Part shown: in pieces, positions 1 to 20,511 of the stretch
Layout: each line of letters begins with the position of its first letter
How positions within the stretch are numbered: the stretch's first letter is position 1
From: Scylla paramamosain
Lineage: Eukaryota > Arthropoda > Malacostraca > Decapoda > Portunidae
Direction: 5' to 3'
DNA: 64,000 bases
NCBI RefSeq assembly: GCF_035594125.1
Contig: NC_087156.1
Location: forward strand, 24,814,497-24,878,496
Program-made: the position numbers and the translations under genes
The notes under the pieces: model-generated
Databases searched by the model: none
Told to the model about the DNA's origin: nothing
The model's input: the letters and a program-made list of their open reading frames with translations, nothing else

Positions 1-261
1 TGTTTTATTTGAATAAGGTCTCGGCACACGTCCGCTGATGTTGGGTGAGGGGAAATGTAAAAATGAAAAGGTTATGGCAAAGTTTGAAACAAAAGCACAT
101 CCCTGTATTATTCACAGTATCCTTGCTCACTTTTCAATACATTTCTTACTGTTTTTCATTTTCATGTTTTCTCGTGGACGGCTCACCATGATTCCGTTGT
201 ATACTTTTTGTTTATTACACACACTGATGGTCGGTGTGCATGACGAGGACGCTTGGGAAAT

Positions 262-284
262 CATTATTATTAGTATTATTATTA

Positions 285-330
<46 letters not shown>

Positions 331-408
331 TATTATTATTATTATTATTATTATTATCATCAATATTATTATTATTATTATTATTATCATTATTATTATT
401 ATAGTAAT
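262..408. repeat. (ATT)n trinucleotide array, interrupted
   Basis: About 145 bp of ATT units with scattered A/T/G/C substitutions. Both strands stay open here and read as poly-isoleucine, which is an artefact of the repeat and not a protein. Confidence 0.95.
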
Positions 409-534
409 AATGACAATAGGAATTTCCTTGGAGGAAGGCCAGCCAAGGACAAGTGAATAGATAAGAACCTTTTCACAATGGTGTTCTCTAAAAGAAATTG
501 AAAAAAAAAGTGAGTTTCTGAAGTGTCCCAATAA

Positions 535-571
535 TTTGTTGTTGTTGTTGTTGTTGTTGTCGTTGTTGTTG
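535..571. repeat. (TTG)n array
   Basis: Twelve or so TTG units with one TCG interruption. Confidence 0.9.
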
Positions 572-1738
<1,167 letters not shown>

Positions 1739-1880
1739 TATGTCCTTATCTTTACAGTTTTTAGCATTTTAGATTAGTTTTTTTTTCTACAGCCTTCCTT
1801 CTTTCAGTCTTTCATCCATCATCCTTATATATTTTTTTTCTATTTTATCTTGTTTTCCTCTCTGCTTCTCTTAATTGTAC

Positions 1881-1909
1881 CTCCTCCTCCTCCTCCTCCT
1901 CCTCCTCCT
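1881..1909. repeat. (TCC)n array
   Basis: Nine to ten CCT/TCC units. Confidence 0.85.
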
Positions 1910-2111
1910 TCTTTTACTGGGAAGCCTTTTCTTGATCTATAATTAACTCTACAAGACAAAGAGATTAATTTTTATGTTGTCTTTTATTTAACATTTTTAC
2001 TGGAACATTTTCATGCGATTTCAATGTTATACGCATGTTCTGACTTTAATAATAAGTGTAAGCAGTAAAACACGTCATTTTGATGGAATTTCTGACTATA
2101 TGATGTTATAT

Positions 2112-2231
<120 letters not shown>

Positions 2232-2926
2232 GGGGGCGGAAAACGAAAAGCAGAGAAGCTCATCGCTAAATCTCGCGAAACAAAGAATTCAGGTGTAGAT
2301 TTCGTATATACATTTTATTAATTTATTTATTTTATTTTATTTTTATTTATTTTTTTTTTTTTTTGTTTTCTTATAGAGTTGTCGGTTTTCTATTGTTCTG
2401 CCATGGATTTGTGAGCTGCGGCAATGGTGTTGTTTGGAGGTCATGCCCTTTACTCCTATTTTTCTCTGGAATTAACGCGAACAGGAACTTAGGGAGCTGC
2501 AGGGCGGACTGAAGGAAAAAGAAAAGATGGAGGAAACGGGAAGTGCGCTGCTAAAGTAATTAACGAAGCCGTATGAACTAAGGGTCCATCAGGGCTTATT
2601 ATCACCAGCCGGGCAGCCTCCGCCACCCTCGCTCCAGCAGACACAGCAGAGAGAAGCCCAGCGGTGGAGGCAGTGGTGCAGAATGCTAGACAAAACACCT
2701 TTTATTGCTTTATGCTTTTTCGTGCTTCCAGCGGTAGGTCGGCACTAGGTCTGGCAGGTGTGAGGGCGCAGGTGTGAGGGTGCTGGGTGTGTTGACCGCG
2801 AGGCACAGATAGAGGCGGCAGAGTGTGTAAGGCCTGAAGAGGGAGGGTTGTTGTTGACTGGTGGTGGTGGTGGTGCTGATGCTGGTAGTGGTGATGTTTT
2901 TTTGTTGTAGTTGTTGTTGATGAAGC

Positions 2927-2928
<2 letters not shown>
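2232..2928. other. Unique DNA, GC-rich core, no gene seen
   Basis: A T-rich stretch (2320-2375) is followed by a GC-richer unique core (about 2440-2700) and then GT-rich sequence. No convincing frame or splice-bounded exon was found. Confidence 0.5.

Positions 2929-2960
<32 letters not shown>
2929..2960. repeat. (GT)n array
   Basis: About 16 GT units. Confidence 0.95.
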
Positions 2961-2965
<5 letters not shown>

Positions 2966-4020
2966 ATATGTGGGTGAGTGGGATGGATGATCGAGGAATG
3001 GCTGTATGCAGTGTATCAACGAAATGTTAGTAAGGAAATGGAAAACATTCAGTAATGAAAAGAGAGAGACATTTTATTGCCTAATTCATTTTCTCTGAGA
3101 GACGACGAGGCGCTGGCCCTGGTGCAGGTCTGCGTGGGTAAGATTCACCGATGCTGAGCTTTGTTTACTATGCTGGACGAGCTTTAAATCTTGGCATTGA
3201 GTTTGGCCTCTTGTGGTTGCATCTTGGACTCCCTTTTATTCACAAGGTTACTGTTACTTTTACTGCGTTATCATAGTGGCTTTACCATCAAGTCATGGAA
3301 CCTTACTGTACTTAAGTGTTTATGAATTTCGTGTCGTGTGTTAAATGAGAAACTCAATGCAGGAGTGCCATCCACTCCTCAGTCTTGCCTTATCTTCCTC
3401 AACACTCAGGCAATGAAAAGTCAATATCGCTGTCATGATGTCAATAAGAAAGTAATGAAGAGTATTACGGACGATAAAGGAAGGGTAAGGCGCCTCGACC
3501 ACCGCCGGACGACCGAGGAAGCGTGTCTGCGTCGCGGGTTGGTGTTTATGGTGGTGCTGCCGCCTTGAAGGGAGCAGGTTAGGACTCCATACTGTACGAG
3601 TAAACACTAAGAGTTGCGTGGTGAGTCATAAGCTCATACTGCAGGTCATCGAATCGTACTTTCAGGTTGATAATTTTCAGAAGCGAGGCATAAAGCTAAT
3701 GCAACCTTAGTTTTGTCTGATGAAAATAATAACGTCAAATCTTTATTCCAGTAAGGCTGAGATCTAACTATTATGATGAATGAAAAAAACATGTCATAGA
3801 TTTCTCTTATAAGTAAAGAATAAATAATGAAAAAAAATAGAATTAGCAAAGTACTGTGAAGACAAACACTTGCAGCTAAGGAGTAGACAACGTACAGAAG
3901 CAGTGTCTCTCGGCTCTAAGCACACTGAGGTGATGGAAGACTTAAGGTACTGGGCAAGATTCGCATCATATTCGAAAGTGTGATGAAATAACCAAAAGAG
4001 GAAACAAAGTAGGATCATGA

Positions 4021-4022
<2 letters not shown>
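2961..4022. other. Unique DNA, no gene seen
   Basis: Mixed-composition sequence with only short frames on both strands. No repeat or domain is recognisable. Confidence 0.5.
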
Positions 4023-5662
<1,640 letters not shown>

Positions 5663-6158
5663 GTGCGCTCCCTCGCTGCCTCACTCATATGGTGTTTAGT
5701 CCACATGTAGTCGGCGTCTAATTGCATTTCCATGGCATCAATTTTCATTCTGCACCGTCAGCCCTGCCCGACCCCCGTCAAATTTCACGTCCACTAGCCG
5801 CGACAAAAACGGCGAATCGGAACCTCCCCCCCCTTTTGTCAGACCTGGTTTGTGGCGGCGGCCCTATCCTGTGCTACCTCGCCATCGCCCTAACCGAATA
5901 ATGAGTTAGTAGTTAGCGATAAGTTCAATTATTTCCCCCCGAATGTGTATTATTGACGGACTAATCAAACCTGCTAATCAGTCGCGTGTGTTCGGTCATG
6001 GATTTTGAAAGACGATTTGATTATTTACACCAGAGGCCGCCGCGCCGCCACCGCTGCTGACGCCGCCCTGTCGCTCTCCTCAAGCTGCAGGCCGCCTTGT
6101 CTCTTTACTGTCCGTGTTGGTGAAGCTGCGTGTGTGGCAGGAAATGGTTGTTGATACA

Positions 6159-6160
<2 letters not shown>
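5663..6160. other. Unique DNA with alternating GC-rich and AT-rich blocks
   Basis: No frame of note. The alternation of CpG-containing GC-rich sequence (5750-5890, 6025-6090) with AT-rich TAAT-type sequence (5895-5970) resembles the possible noncoding islands noted elsewhere in the window. Confidence 0.4.

Positions 6161-6232
<72 letters not shown>
6161..6232. repeat. (CT)n array
   Basis: About 36 CT units. Confidence 0.97.
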
Positions 6233-6238
<6 letters not shown>

Positions 6239-7369
6239 CCAACAGTAGCCTATCGAGTGGTACCATTACGGGTCTACAGGACTCGTGCTTTAAGTAGTTG
6301 TGATCTTCCATAAATCATCTATTATTTTTCCCTCAGGTCAGAAGAGAAATGGGTTAGGCACATATTTATTTTTGCTCCTCTTGTAATTACACCTGGTGAC
6401 GAGGCTCATTACGGTGCGGCGCCCTAGTTGACACTGGGTGATGCAGACACACGACGAGGGCCTGACCACGTAAAAAACGAGCAATTATCTCCAGATTCCG
6501 GCCGTCCAGCGCGTCTTAGCCCTCAAGTTATGACGCAGAATTACAAGGGTATGACGTACCTTTCTAAGTCCCAAAACAAAGGATTAGCGTTCCCCCCTCC
6601 AACCCCCTCTCACTTCTCTCACTTTCTTTTAAACAGAGGTAAGCATCTTATCTCCTCCTGCCTCCTCTTCCTAGCGTCCTTGTGACTTCCCACGCTAACC
6701 TCATTTCCAGCTGTCTACCATAGTTCCTCCTTTTCTTTAATCACGTCTACCAGTGCACTCTGAAATGATGAGGCTTCAGTCTGCTGCTTTCTTGTGATGT
6801 TGTTCTAGGTGTGCAGTAATCGTGGAGTGCTGTGTGTATAAGATGGTTTGGCCGCTGGAATACAGTGTACGTAATGTGCTTTGTCTGTGGTGTGCTGCGT
6901 TTCCATTATCTTTTGTACTGGATATCATATTCCTGTGGTGTGCGGTACTCGTGTGGAGCTGTGTTGCAGGATGTTGGGCTTCAGAATTCTCGTGTACGAA
7001 GTGTGTTTGCTTTTGGATTCCTGTGTTACTATCGCATCTTTATCGCCTACTGGTTCCTATGGTTTTTCTCTTGCCATGTCTTTCTGTTACTAGTGCTGAG
7101 GTTTTGTCGTGTTCTGAGTATCGTGTTCGTGTGTTCCTATCAGGCGTTGTCTTTGAGATGGGAGATTCCTTCTGTTGATATTCCCGCGTCTCCGTGGTGG
7201 CGTGGTGCATCTCTGGGGTGCTGCGCCGCCTCTTGGCTTCACCAGGGCTACTCGTGTGCTCGGTGCTCGATGCCTCGTCCCCAACTTAGTAAAATTAACT
7301 TCTGCCACATTTTCCCTAATTGGTCTCGTCAGCTGGGGAACTCTGCACTCTTCCTCCCTGCAGTGGCCC
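6233..7369. other. Unique DNA; long frames judged non-coding
   Basis: Two or three frames stay open across 6820-7370, but the predicted peptide is Cys/Phe/Leu-rich with no domain and runs into the CTGT and CT arrays. GTGTGCTG-like motifs recur loosely between 6810 and 6970. Confidence 0.45.
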
Positions 7370-7742
<373 letters not shown>

Positions 7743-8000
7743 GTATAGGATAAGGCTCCTCTGCACACCATAACTTTGCTTCCATTAAAAAGTTTACCCG
7801 GTTAGGCTTCTTAGTGTAGAGTCGCCATTATTTATCTATCAAGGCAGTGTGTCCTTGCCCTTACTTAGCCACACTGTTGTTCACATCACGAGAAGCTGGT
7901 GTCAATAATTCAATCTTAGGTGTTGTAGGTGGCTGGTATTGCTCGTGATGTTCTTGTTGATGTTGTTTTGGTTATTGTATTTTCCTGAGTAGTCTGGAGT

Positions 8001-8003
<3 letters not shown>

Positions 8004-8068
<65 letters not shown>
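8004..8068. repeat. (GA)n array
   Basis: About 32 GA units. Confidence 0.97.
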
Positions 8069-8071
<3 letters not shown>

Positions 8072-8199
8072 TGTTTCTGTACCTTCTCTGACCTGTATCT
8101 TCGCACTGGTCATGGCTCGGATGGCGCGCCTCTTCTTTTCTTCGTACCTTGTGTTCCATGCTCGCCCCTTGTATCTTCTGTCTCTGTCTATCCATCTAC

Positions 8200-9119
8200 A
8201 CCCACATTACCTCTTTGATGACTTTCGTTCTTGTCCTTCAAAAACGTCTAAGCCTATCCTTAACGAGATTTTGAAGCATCTGTCTGCTCACAACCGACTT
8301 TCTGCTCGTCTGTGTGGATTCCGTATCGGTCAATCCACTGGTGATCTTTCATCTTCAGTTACTAAATCTTGGTCATCCTTTCTTGGAGATTTCGGTGAAA
8401 ATTTTGACATATCAAGGGAGGGCTCTTAATAGAGCTTGGCACAAATCTTTAATTTCTAAGCTTCCCTCACACGGTTTTTATCTATTTCTCTGCACCTTTA
8501 TCTCTTGTTCTGGCTGTTCTATAGCTTCAGTGGTGTTGCAGTCGGCTATGTCCTCTCACCTTATTCTTGTCATTCAAAAATTACCTTCTCAATCCAACTT
8601 CTTGTCCTATGCTGGTGACTCCACGATGCATTTCTCAGCAACATTTGCCAGATGCCTAACTCAGCAGGAATTAAAGAGATTACACGGAGAACCCACAGAA
8701 TGAATAACTTTTGACCTTTCTATTATTTTTGAATGGATCTGTGCAAACCTTGCTTTCTTCAATGCCCCAAAAGCTCAATTATCACACCTGTCCACTCAAC
8801 ACAATCTTCTGGACAGGTATCCCCCTCTCTTCATTGACACTCAACTGTCCCACTCCTCTACACTGAACATACTTGGACTGGACCGAATTCTCCAAAAATC
8901 TGAACAACAAATTTCACATCTTTTATCATCCTAAAACAGCTGCCATAAAGTTTAACATTCTATATCACCTCTGCCAGTTTGTTTTTCCTCTCTCCCTCCG
9001 GTTGCTAATTTACTATAGGGTCCTTTTTCCGTCCACGTATGGATTCGGAAGTACAGCTCCATATATGGGAAAGTTCAACTCGCACAACTCTTTTAAACAG
9101 AATTGAATAAAAAAAAAAA
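8200..9119 (+). mobile_element. Old non-LTR retrotransposon remnant, RT portion (copy 3)
   Basis: This is a diverged relative of the LINE copies at 11047 and 53339, collinear with their reverse transcriptase half. Recognisable pieces are KPILNEILKHLS (8250s), a GQSTGD segment matching GRSTGD of the younger copies, WSSFLGDFGENF, and the active-site block at 8608-8619, which reads YAGD instead of YADD. At least one short internal deletion (after 8405) and several frame breaks are present. The sequence fades after about 9090 and ends in an A-run (9107-9119) that may be its own tail. By eye, similarity to the younger copies is clearly lower than theirs to each other, so it is an older insertion or a different subfamily. 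The endonuclease half is absent. Confidence 0.8.
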
Positions 9120-9364
9120 CTTTTGTATCATTTGTTCCTTCCTTCTAACAGATTGCCTCGAATCTCTCTCACTGCAGCAGTGTTGCATCACATGCTCTCT
9201 TCTGCGTTATTTCCAGAAATAGGACAGTTTTTTTTTTTTTTTTTCAGTAGCACAAAAATTAAATTGTTCTTTCAAGAAAAAGGGTTATGCCAGTTCACCA
9301 CATTTTTGTGGAGCTTTAAATTAGTAGCAAACTTTTAAACATTCGTTAAATAAATATAATAAAA

Positions 9365-9367
9365 CGC

Positions 9368-9415
<48 letters not shown>
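9365..9415. repeat. (CG)n-(TG)n compound array
   Basis: Nine CG units run directly into about 16 TG units, an uninterrupted alternating purine-pyrimidine tract of the type that favours Z-DNA. Confidence 0.95.
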
Positions 9416-9420
<5 letters not shown>

Positions 9421-9672
9421 TTGGAATCTGAGAACTTTTGCTGTCGAAAAAAGTCATACCTTCTTCACTATTTTTTTTTTTTTTCAAATCTCTTCTTGTA
9501 ATGTGAAGAAAGTGTAAGATAAACGTAATAGGAAAACAACTCACAAATTTACCTCTATAAGTATGATTTTTCTACATTGCATATTTATTTTCTAAGAAAA
9601 AAATTCTGAATCCTGGGAAATAACTTAATCTACTATCTCTGAATCCTGGAGTGTTGAGATCAGGACTCCCAG

Positions 9673-9784
9673 TTTTATTTATTTATTTATTTATTTTTTA
9701 TGTATTTATTTATTTTCATTTATTTATTTTATTCTATTTTATTTATTTATTTATTTTATTTTATTTATTTATTTTTTTTTTTTT
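9673..9784. repeat. Degenerate (TTTA)n tract
   Basis: About 110 bp of TTTA/TTTTA units ending in a run of 13 T. Confidence 0.9.
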
Positions 9785-9990
9785 GTTTAAGGAAACTGAT
9801 CTCATGCCACAAGATGAACCACTGAGAATAATAACTAAGTAGCTAAACATAGCTTTCCTGAAACAAATAAAATATAACCATCCCTGTTCTCAGAAAAAAA
9901 AAATGTAATGTTAATTAGCTCCTCCGGTGTGTCGATACCTGCTTCGAAGGACGCTTTTGGAAGAACACGCAAGTAGATGTCTACAGAGTA

Positions 9991-10884
<894 letters not shown>

Positions 10885-11134
10885 CTCTTTAGGAGGAGGC
10901 AGTAGACACCTGCCGAAACGATAATTACTCCCAGTGAGGTCTAAAGCACTGTTCAGGGGGTGCTGTGAACTTATCATCAAACCCAGCTGTGACCTCACTA
11001 AACGTTTCCCTTTGTGTCTCACAACACAGGGGGGCAGTCACAGCGTGCCCTCTAAAGACAACTCTCTTCCTCCACACAAAACTACAAGCACCTAATAATG
11101 CACATATCCTTCACTCAAAAATTTTAAAATCATC

Positions 11135-12355
11135 ATGGCGACTCCTACACCAGCCTCGGAGTCCCCCTCTTTGAAGGGGACCATAAATGTCCCCAGGTCG
11201 GACTGCCTTTCTGTCGACGACCTTAAGTGTCTTGACACCCCCTCAACTTTTTCTTCATTAACTTCTGCAACATTCGCGGTCTAAGATCTAATTTTCAATC
11301 TGTAGAACACCACATCTCCTATTTTAAACCTCATCTTCTTTTCCTCACTGATACTCAGGTGTCTGAGGCAACTGACAGTAACCTCTTTTCTGTTCCCTCC
11401 TACTTTCTCTATCCTCATTTTCGATCCAAAGCTGGATGCTGCGTTTATGTGCGCAATGACTTAACCTGCTCTCGTGCCCACGTTCATGAATATTCCGAGT
11501 TTTCCACCATCTGGCTACGACTACAGAGTCACTCTCAAACTAAATTTATCTGTGCTGTATACCTCTAACCTAACTCCTCTGACTATAAGAAATTCTTTGA
11601 CTACTTAACTTCCAAAGTGGAGCACATTTTGTTCCTCTTCCCTTTAGCAGAGATCTCCATTCTTGGAGACTTCAATGTTCACCACCAGCTTTGGCTTTCC
11701 TCTCCCTTCACTGACCATCCTGGTGAACTAGCCTTCAACTTTGCTATCCTCCATGACCTAGAGCAATTGGTGCAACACCCTACTCGTATTCCTGACCGTC
11801 TTGGAGATACGCCCAACATTCTCGACCTTTTCCTGACCTCTAATCCTTCTGCTTATGCTGTCACCCTTTCTTTTCCGTTGGGCTCCTCCAATTACAATCT
11901 CATATCTGTATCTTGTCCTATCGCTCCAATCCCCCCTCAGGATTCCCCTAAGCGAAGGTGCCTCTGGCGTTTTGCCTCTGCTAGTTGGGGGGGACCTGAG
12001 GAGGTAGTTTGCTGATTTTCCTTGGAATGACTACTGCTTCCGTGTCAGAGACCCGTCTTTGTGTGCTGAGCGCATAACAGAGGTGATAGTGTCTGGCATG
12101 GAGGTGTACATTCCACACTCTTTTTCTCGTTCTAAACCTTCTAAACCTTGGTTTAACACAGTTTGTTCTCATGCTATACATAATAGAGAGGTGGCCCACA
12201 AAAGGTACTTAAGCCTTTCATCACCAGAATCTCATGCACTTTATATTTCTGCCCGGAACCATGCCAAGTCTGTTCTCCAACTAACCAAAACTCCTTCATT
12301 AATGGAAAGTGTCAAAACCTTTCAAGATCTAACTCCCCTCGTGACTTCTGGCATC
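11135..12355 (+). pseudogene. LINE endonuclease half, decayed (copy 1)
   Basis: This is the N-terminal half of the retrotransposon protein. It should nick target DNA through a metal-dependent exonuclease-endonuclease-phosphatase fold. Visible pieces are the opening [20 protein letters not shown] (11657-11690, the asparagine-bearing strand of the fold) and the C-terminal catalytic motif, which reads SNYN in place of SDHN and so has lost its catalytic Asp and His. Two frameshifts and one stop break the frame before the motif region of the linker. Confidence 0.85.
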
Positions 12356-12533
12356 TAGCCAAAAATATCTCCAATCACTTTGCTTCTTCTTTCCCTCCTT
12401 TATTTCAACCAGATGGCACCACAGCTATCACATCTATTTCTAAAGCTGAACTCTTCGCTCAAACCTTTGTTACAAACTCTCGTAGGACGATTCTGGGCTT
12501 TTTCCTCCCTCTCCTCCACCCTCCGACTACTTC

Positions 12534-13950
12534 ATGCTACCTATTAAAATTCTTCGCAATGATGTTTTCCACACCCTTGGAGGCCTAAACCCTCGGAAGG
12601 CTTATGAACCTGATGGGGTCCCTCCTATTGTTCTCCGAAACTGCCTCCGTGCTTGTATCTTGCCTAGTCAAACTCTTTCAGTTCTGTCTGTCAACATCTA
12701 CCTTTCCTTCTTGCTGGAAGTTTGCCTACATTCGACCTGTTCCTAAAAAGGGGGACCGCTCTAATCCCTCAAATTACCGTCCTATTGCTTTAATTTCCTG
12801 CTTATCTAAAGTTTTTTAATCTATCCTCAACAGGAAGATTCTTAAACATCTATCACTTCACAACCTTCTATCTGATCGCCAGTATGGGTTCCTTCAAGGC
12901 CACTCTACTGGTGATCTTCTGGCTTTCCTTACTGAGTCTTGGTCATCCTCTTTTAGAGATTTTGGTGAAAATTTTGCTGTTGCCTTGGACATATTAAAAG
13001 CTTTTGATAGAGTCTGGCACAAAGCTTTGATTTCCAAACTACCCTCCTACGGCTTCTATCTTTCTCTCTGTAACTTCATCTCAAGTTTCCTTTCTGACCG
13101 TTCTATTGCTGCTGTGGTAGACGGTCACTGTTCTTCTTCTAAATCTATTAGCAGTGGTGTTCCTCAGGGTTCTGTCCTGTCACCCACTCTCTTCTTATTA
13201 TTCATTAATGATCTAAACCAAACTTCTTGTTCTATCCACTCCTACGCTGATGATACCACCCTGCACTTTTCCATGTCTTTTCATAGACGTCCAACCCTTG
13301 AGGAGATAAACATTTCACGCAGGGAAGCCACAGAATGCTTGACTTCTGATCTTTCTAAAATTTCTGATTGGGGCAGAGCAAACTTGGTATTGTTCAATGC
13401 CTCAAAAACTCAATTCCTCCATCTATCAACTCGACACAACCTTCCAGACAACTATCCCCTTTTCTTCAATGACACTCAACTGTCCCCCTCTTCTACACTG
13501 AACATCCTCGGTGTGTCCTTTACTTATAATCTGAACTCGAAACTTCACATCTCATCTCTAGTTAAACAGCTTCTATGAAGTTAGGTGTTCTGAGACGTCT
13601 CCACCAGTTTTTCTCACCCTCCTAGCTGCTAACTCTGTACAAGGGCCTTATCCGTCCATATATGGAGTTTGCTTCACATGTTTGGGGGTTCCACTCATAC
13701 TGCTCTTCTAGACAGGATGGAATCAAAAGCTTTTCGTCTCATCAACTCCTCTCCTCTAACTGACTGTCTTCAGTCTCTCTCTCACCGCCGCAATGTTGCA
13801 ATGTCTTCTACCGCTATTTTCATGCTAACTGCTCTTCTGATCTTGCTAACTGCATGCCTCCCCTCCTTCCGCGGCCTCGCTGCACAAGATTTTCTTCTTT
13901 CTCTCATCCCTATTCTGTCCACCTCTCTAAAGAGTTAACCAGTATTCTCA
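12534..13950 (+). pseudogene. LINE reverse transcriptase half, decayed (copy 1)
   Basis: Reverse transcriptase domain of the same element, which would copy the element RNA at a nicked target. Motifs in order are PVPKKGDRSNPSNYRPIALI (about 12738-12797), the in-frame stop after SKVF (12817-12819), AFDRVWHKALI (13000s, the first catalytic Asp region), SGVPQGSVLSPTLFLLFIND (about 13150-13210) and YADD (13243-13254). A frame break near 13565 separates the C-terminal thumb/tail, which carries HVWG-type and RLINSSPLTD segments. Confidence 0.88.
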
Positions 13951-14172
13951 GTCATTCATCCCCTTCTCTGGTAAACTCTGGAACTCCCTGCCTGCTTCTG
14001 TATTTCCACCTTCCTATGAGTTGAATTCCTTCAAGAGGGAGGTTTCAAGACACTTATTCATCAATTTTTTACTACTGCTTTGACCCTTTTATGGGACTGG
14101 CATTTCAGTGGGCTTTTTTTTTTTTTTTATTGGGTTTTTTGTTGCCCTTGGCCAGTGTCCTTCCTACATAAA

Positions 14173-14187
14173 ACACACACACACACA

Positions 14188-14283
<96 letters not shown>
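14173..14283. repeat. (CA)n array on LINE copy 1 tail
   Basis: About 111 bp of CA with one GA slip near 14188. It begins within the AAAA that ends the LINE, so the array probably grew from the LINE tail. Confidence 0.97.
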
Positions 14284-17297
<3,014 letters not shown>

Positions 17298-17491
17298 CTT
17301 TTCTTTTTTCCTGCGGTGTGACTCCTGTTTTCCCTCCTCACGTCTGCCTCATTTCTTCCACCCAAGCTCTGATCTTTTTTACTTCCTCTGATATTTGTAT
17401 TTACTTTTTACCCTGTTGTCAGCCCTTATTTTTTTCTTTCCACGCTGACACTTTTTTCTTCCCTGTTGTTTTCAGAAGATTATTTTTTTCG

Positions 17492-19269
<1,778 letters not shown>

Positions 19270-19514
19270 GGAAGGGGAGAGGTGTGTGTGTTTCCCACCA
19301 CAAAATACAACCAACACCTTAAACCATATTATCTTGCCTGCAAACGTTAGAAGCTTTCCTTTCCCTCAAATTCAGTTCCTTCCTTCCTGGAGCTCTTGAT
19401 GCGTTACGAGGATTCACATTTGATGATCTCAGTTTGAAACGTTCATATACGAGTATAACCTCCAAGGTTTTTTTTTCCTTTCCTTCCTTAAATTCAGATT
19501 TCAGTTATATAAAT

Positions 19515-19516
<2 letters not shown>

Positions 19517-19597
<81 letters not shown>

Positions 19598-19971
19598 TAG
19601 TAGTAGTTATAGTTGTAGTGGTAGTAGTAGCAGCAGCAACAACACCAGCAGCAGCACCAGCACCAGCAGCACCACCACCAGCGCCAAGGGTAGTAGTCCT
19701 AGTAGTAACAGCGATAATTGAGTATTCATAGAATTAGTATTGATAATAATAGTAAGTGTAGAAATAGTGGTAACAATAGTAGTAATCGTATTAGTAACAA
19801 TAATAGTATCCGTAGTGATAGGAGCGGTAGTAATGATAGTAGTCGTAGTGGTGGAAATAACAGAAGTCAGTACCGTAGTAATAGTAGTAACATCAGCAGC
19901 AGTAGCAGCAGCAGCAGCAGTAGCAGTAGTAGTAGTAATAGTAGTAGTGGTAGTAGTAGTGGTAGTAGTAA

Positions 19972-20019
<48 letters not shown>

Positions 20020-20037
20020 CAGCAACAGTAGTAGTAC

Positions 20038-20082
<45 letters not shown>

Positions 20083-20112
20083 CAGCAGCAGTAGCAGCAG
20101 CAGCAGCATTAA
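19517..20112. repeat. 600-bp AGC/AGT trinucleotide compound tract
   Basis: Blocks of AGC, AGT and mixed NNT/NNC triplets keep a three-base register across almost 600 bp (clean at 19517-19620 and 19895-20108, decayed between). Frames on both strands stay open and read poly-Ser, poly-Val or poly-Leu/Thr. The absence of any non-repeat coding flank argues against a gene. Confidence 0.93.
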
Positions 20113-20421
20113 CAATAGCAAGCGAGAAAGCTGTCGTCTTCATAATGATGTCATGGTTACCTGCGACAGGTGAGCTGGTGTAAATAAAGACAACTTCGTT
20201 ATTAAGACAGCCTTTCTGAACTCGAAACACTATCACCTCAACTTATACTGTTGCCGCCACGCGATCATTGTCGAAACAAATGCAGCACAGTGTTTCTGAG
20301 CAATGCGGACCTGTATGAAAAAGACACAATACTGCATTAATTGCAGTAACATCCGTGAACACAACCATTTTGACCGCGTCGTTGGGGAAGCAAATAATTT
20401 TCGTTCTCTTCGTGAGTCACG
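20113..20421. other. Unique DNA, no gene seen
   Basis: Short unique stretch between the AGT/AGC tract and the AT array. Confidence 0.5.

Positions 20422-20509
<88 letters not shown>
20422..20509. repeat. (AT)n array
   Basis: About 88 bp of TA/AT, self-complementary. Confidence 0.98.

Positions 20510-20511
<2 letters not shown>

Larger units (their letters stand above)
11047..14172 (+). mobile_element. Non-LTR retrotransposon (LINE), near-complete broken copy 1
   Basis: The copy is collinear with the LINE at 53339-56491 over its whole length. Shared sequence begins at GCCCTCTAAAG (11047) and ends with CCTACATAAAA at about 14172. The single large protein would start at ATG 11135 and carries an AP-type endonuclease followed by a reverse transcriptase with YADD at 13243-13254. 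By comparison with copy 2 the breaks are: a 1-bp loss in a C-run (11238-11242), a nonsense codon at 11566-11568, SDHN of the endonuclease changed to SNYN (11887-11898), a 1-bp gain in a G-run (11987-11993), a 1-bp loss near 12288, TAA at 12817-12819, a 3-bp loss near 13212 and a 1-bp loss near 13565. It cannot encode a working protein. Clade placement (jockey/CR1 group) is my inference from general motif layout. The A-tail passes directly into a (CA)n array. Confidence 0.92.

Noticed and set aside
19607..20236. 209-codon Thr-rich minus frame and poly-Ser/poly-Val plus frames
   Set aside because: All arise from the triplet tract at 19517-20112 and are open simultaneously on both strands, with no non-repeat flank.
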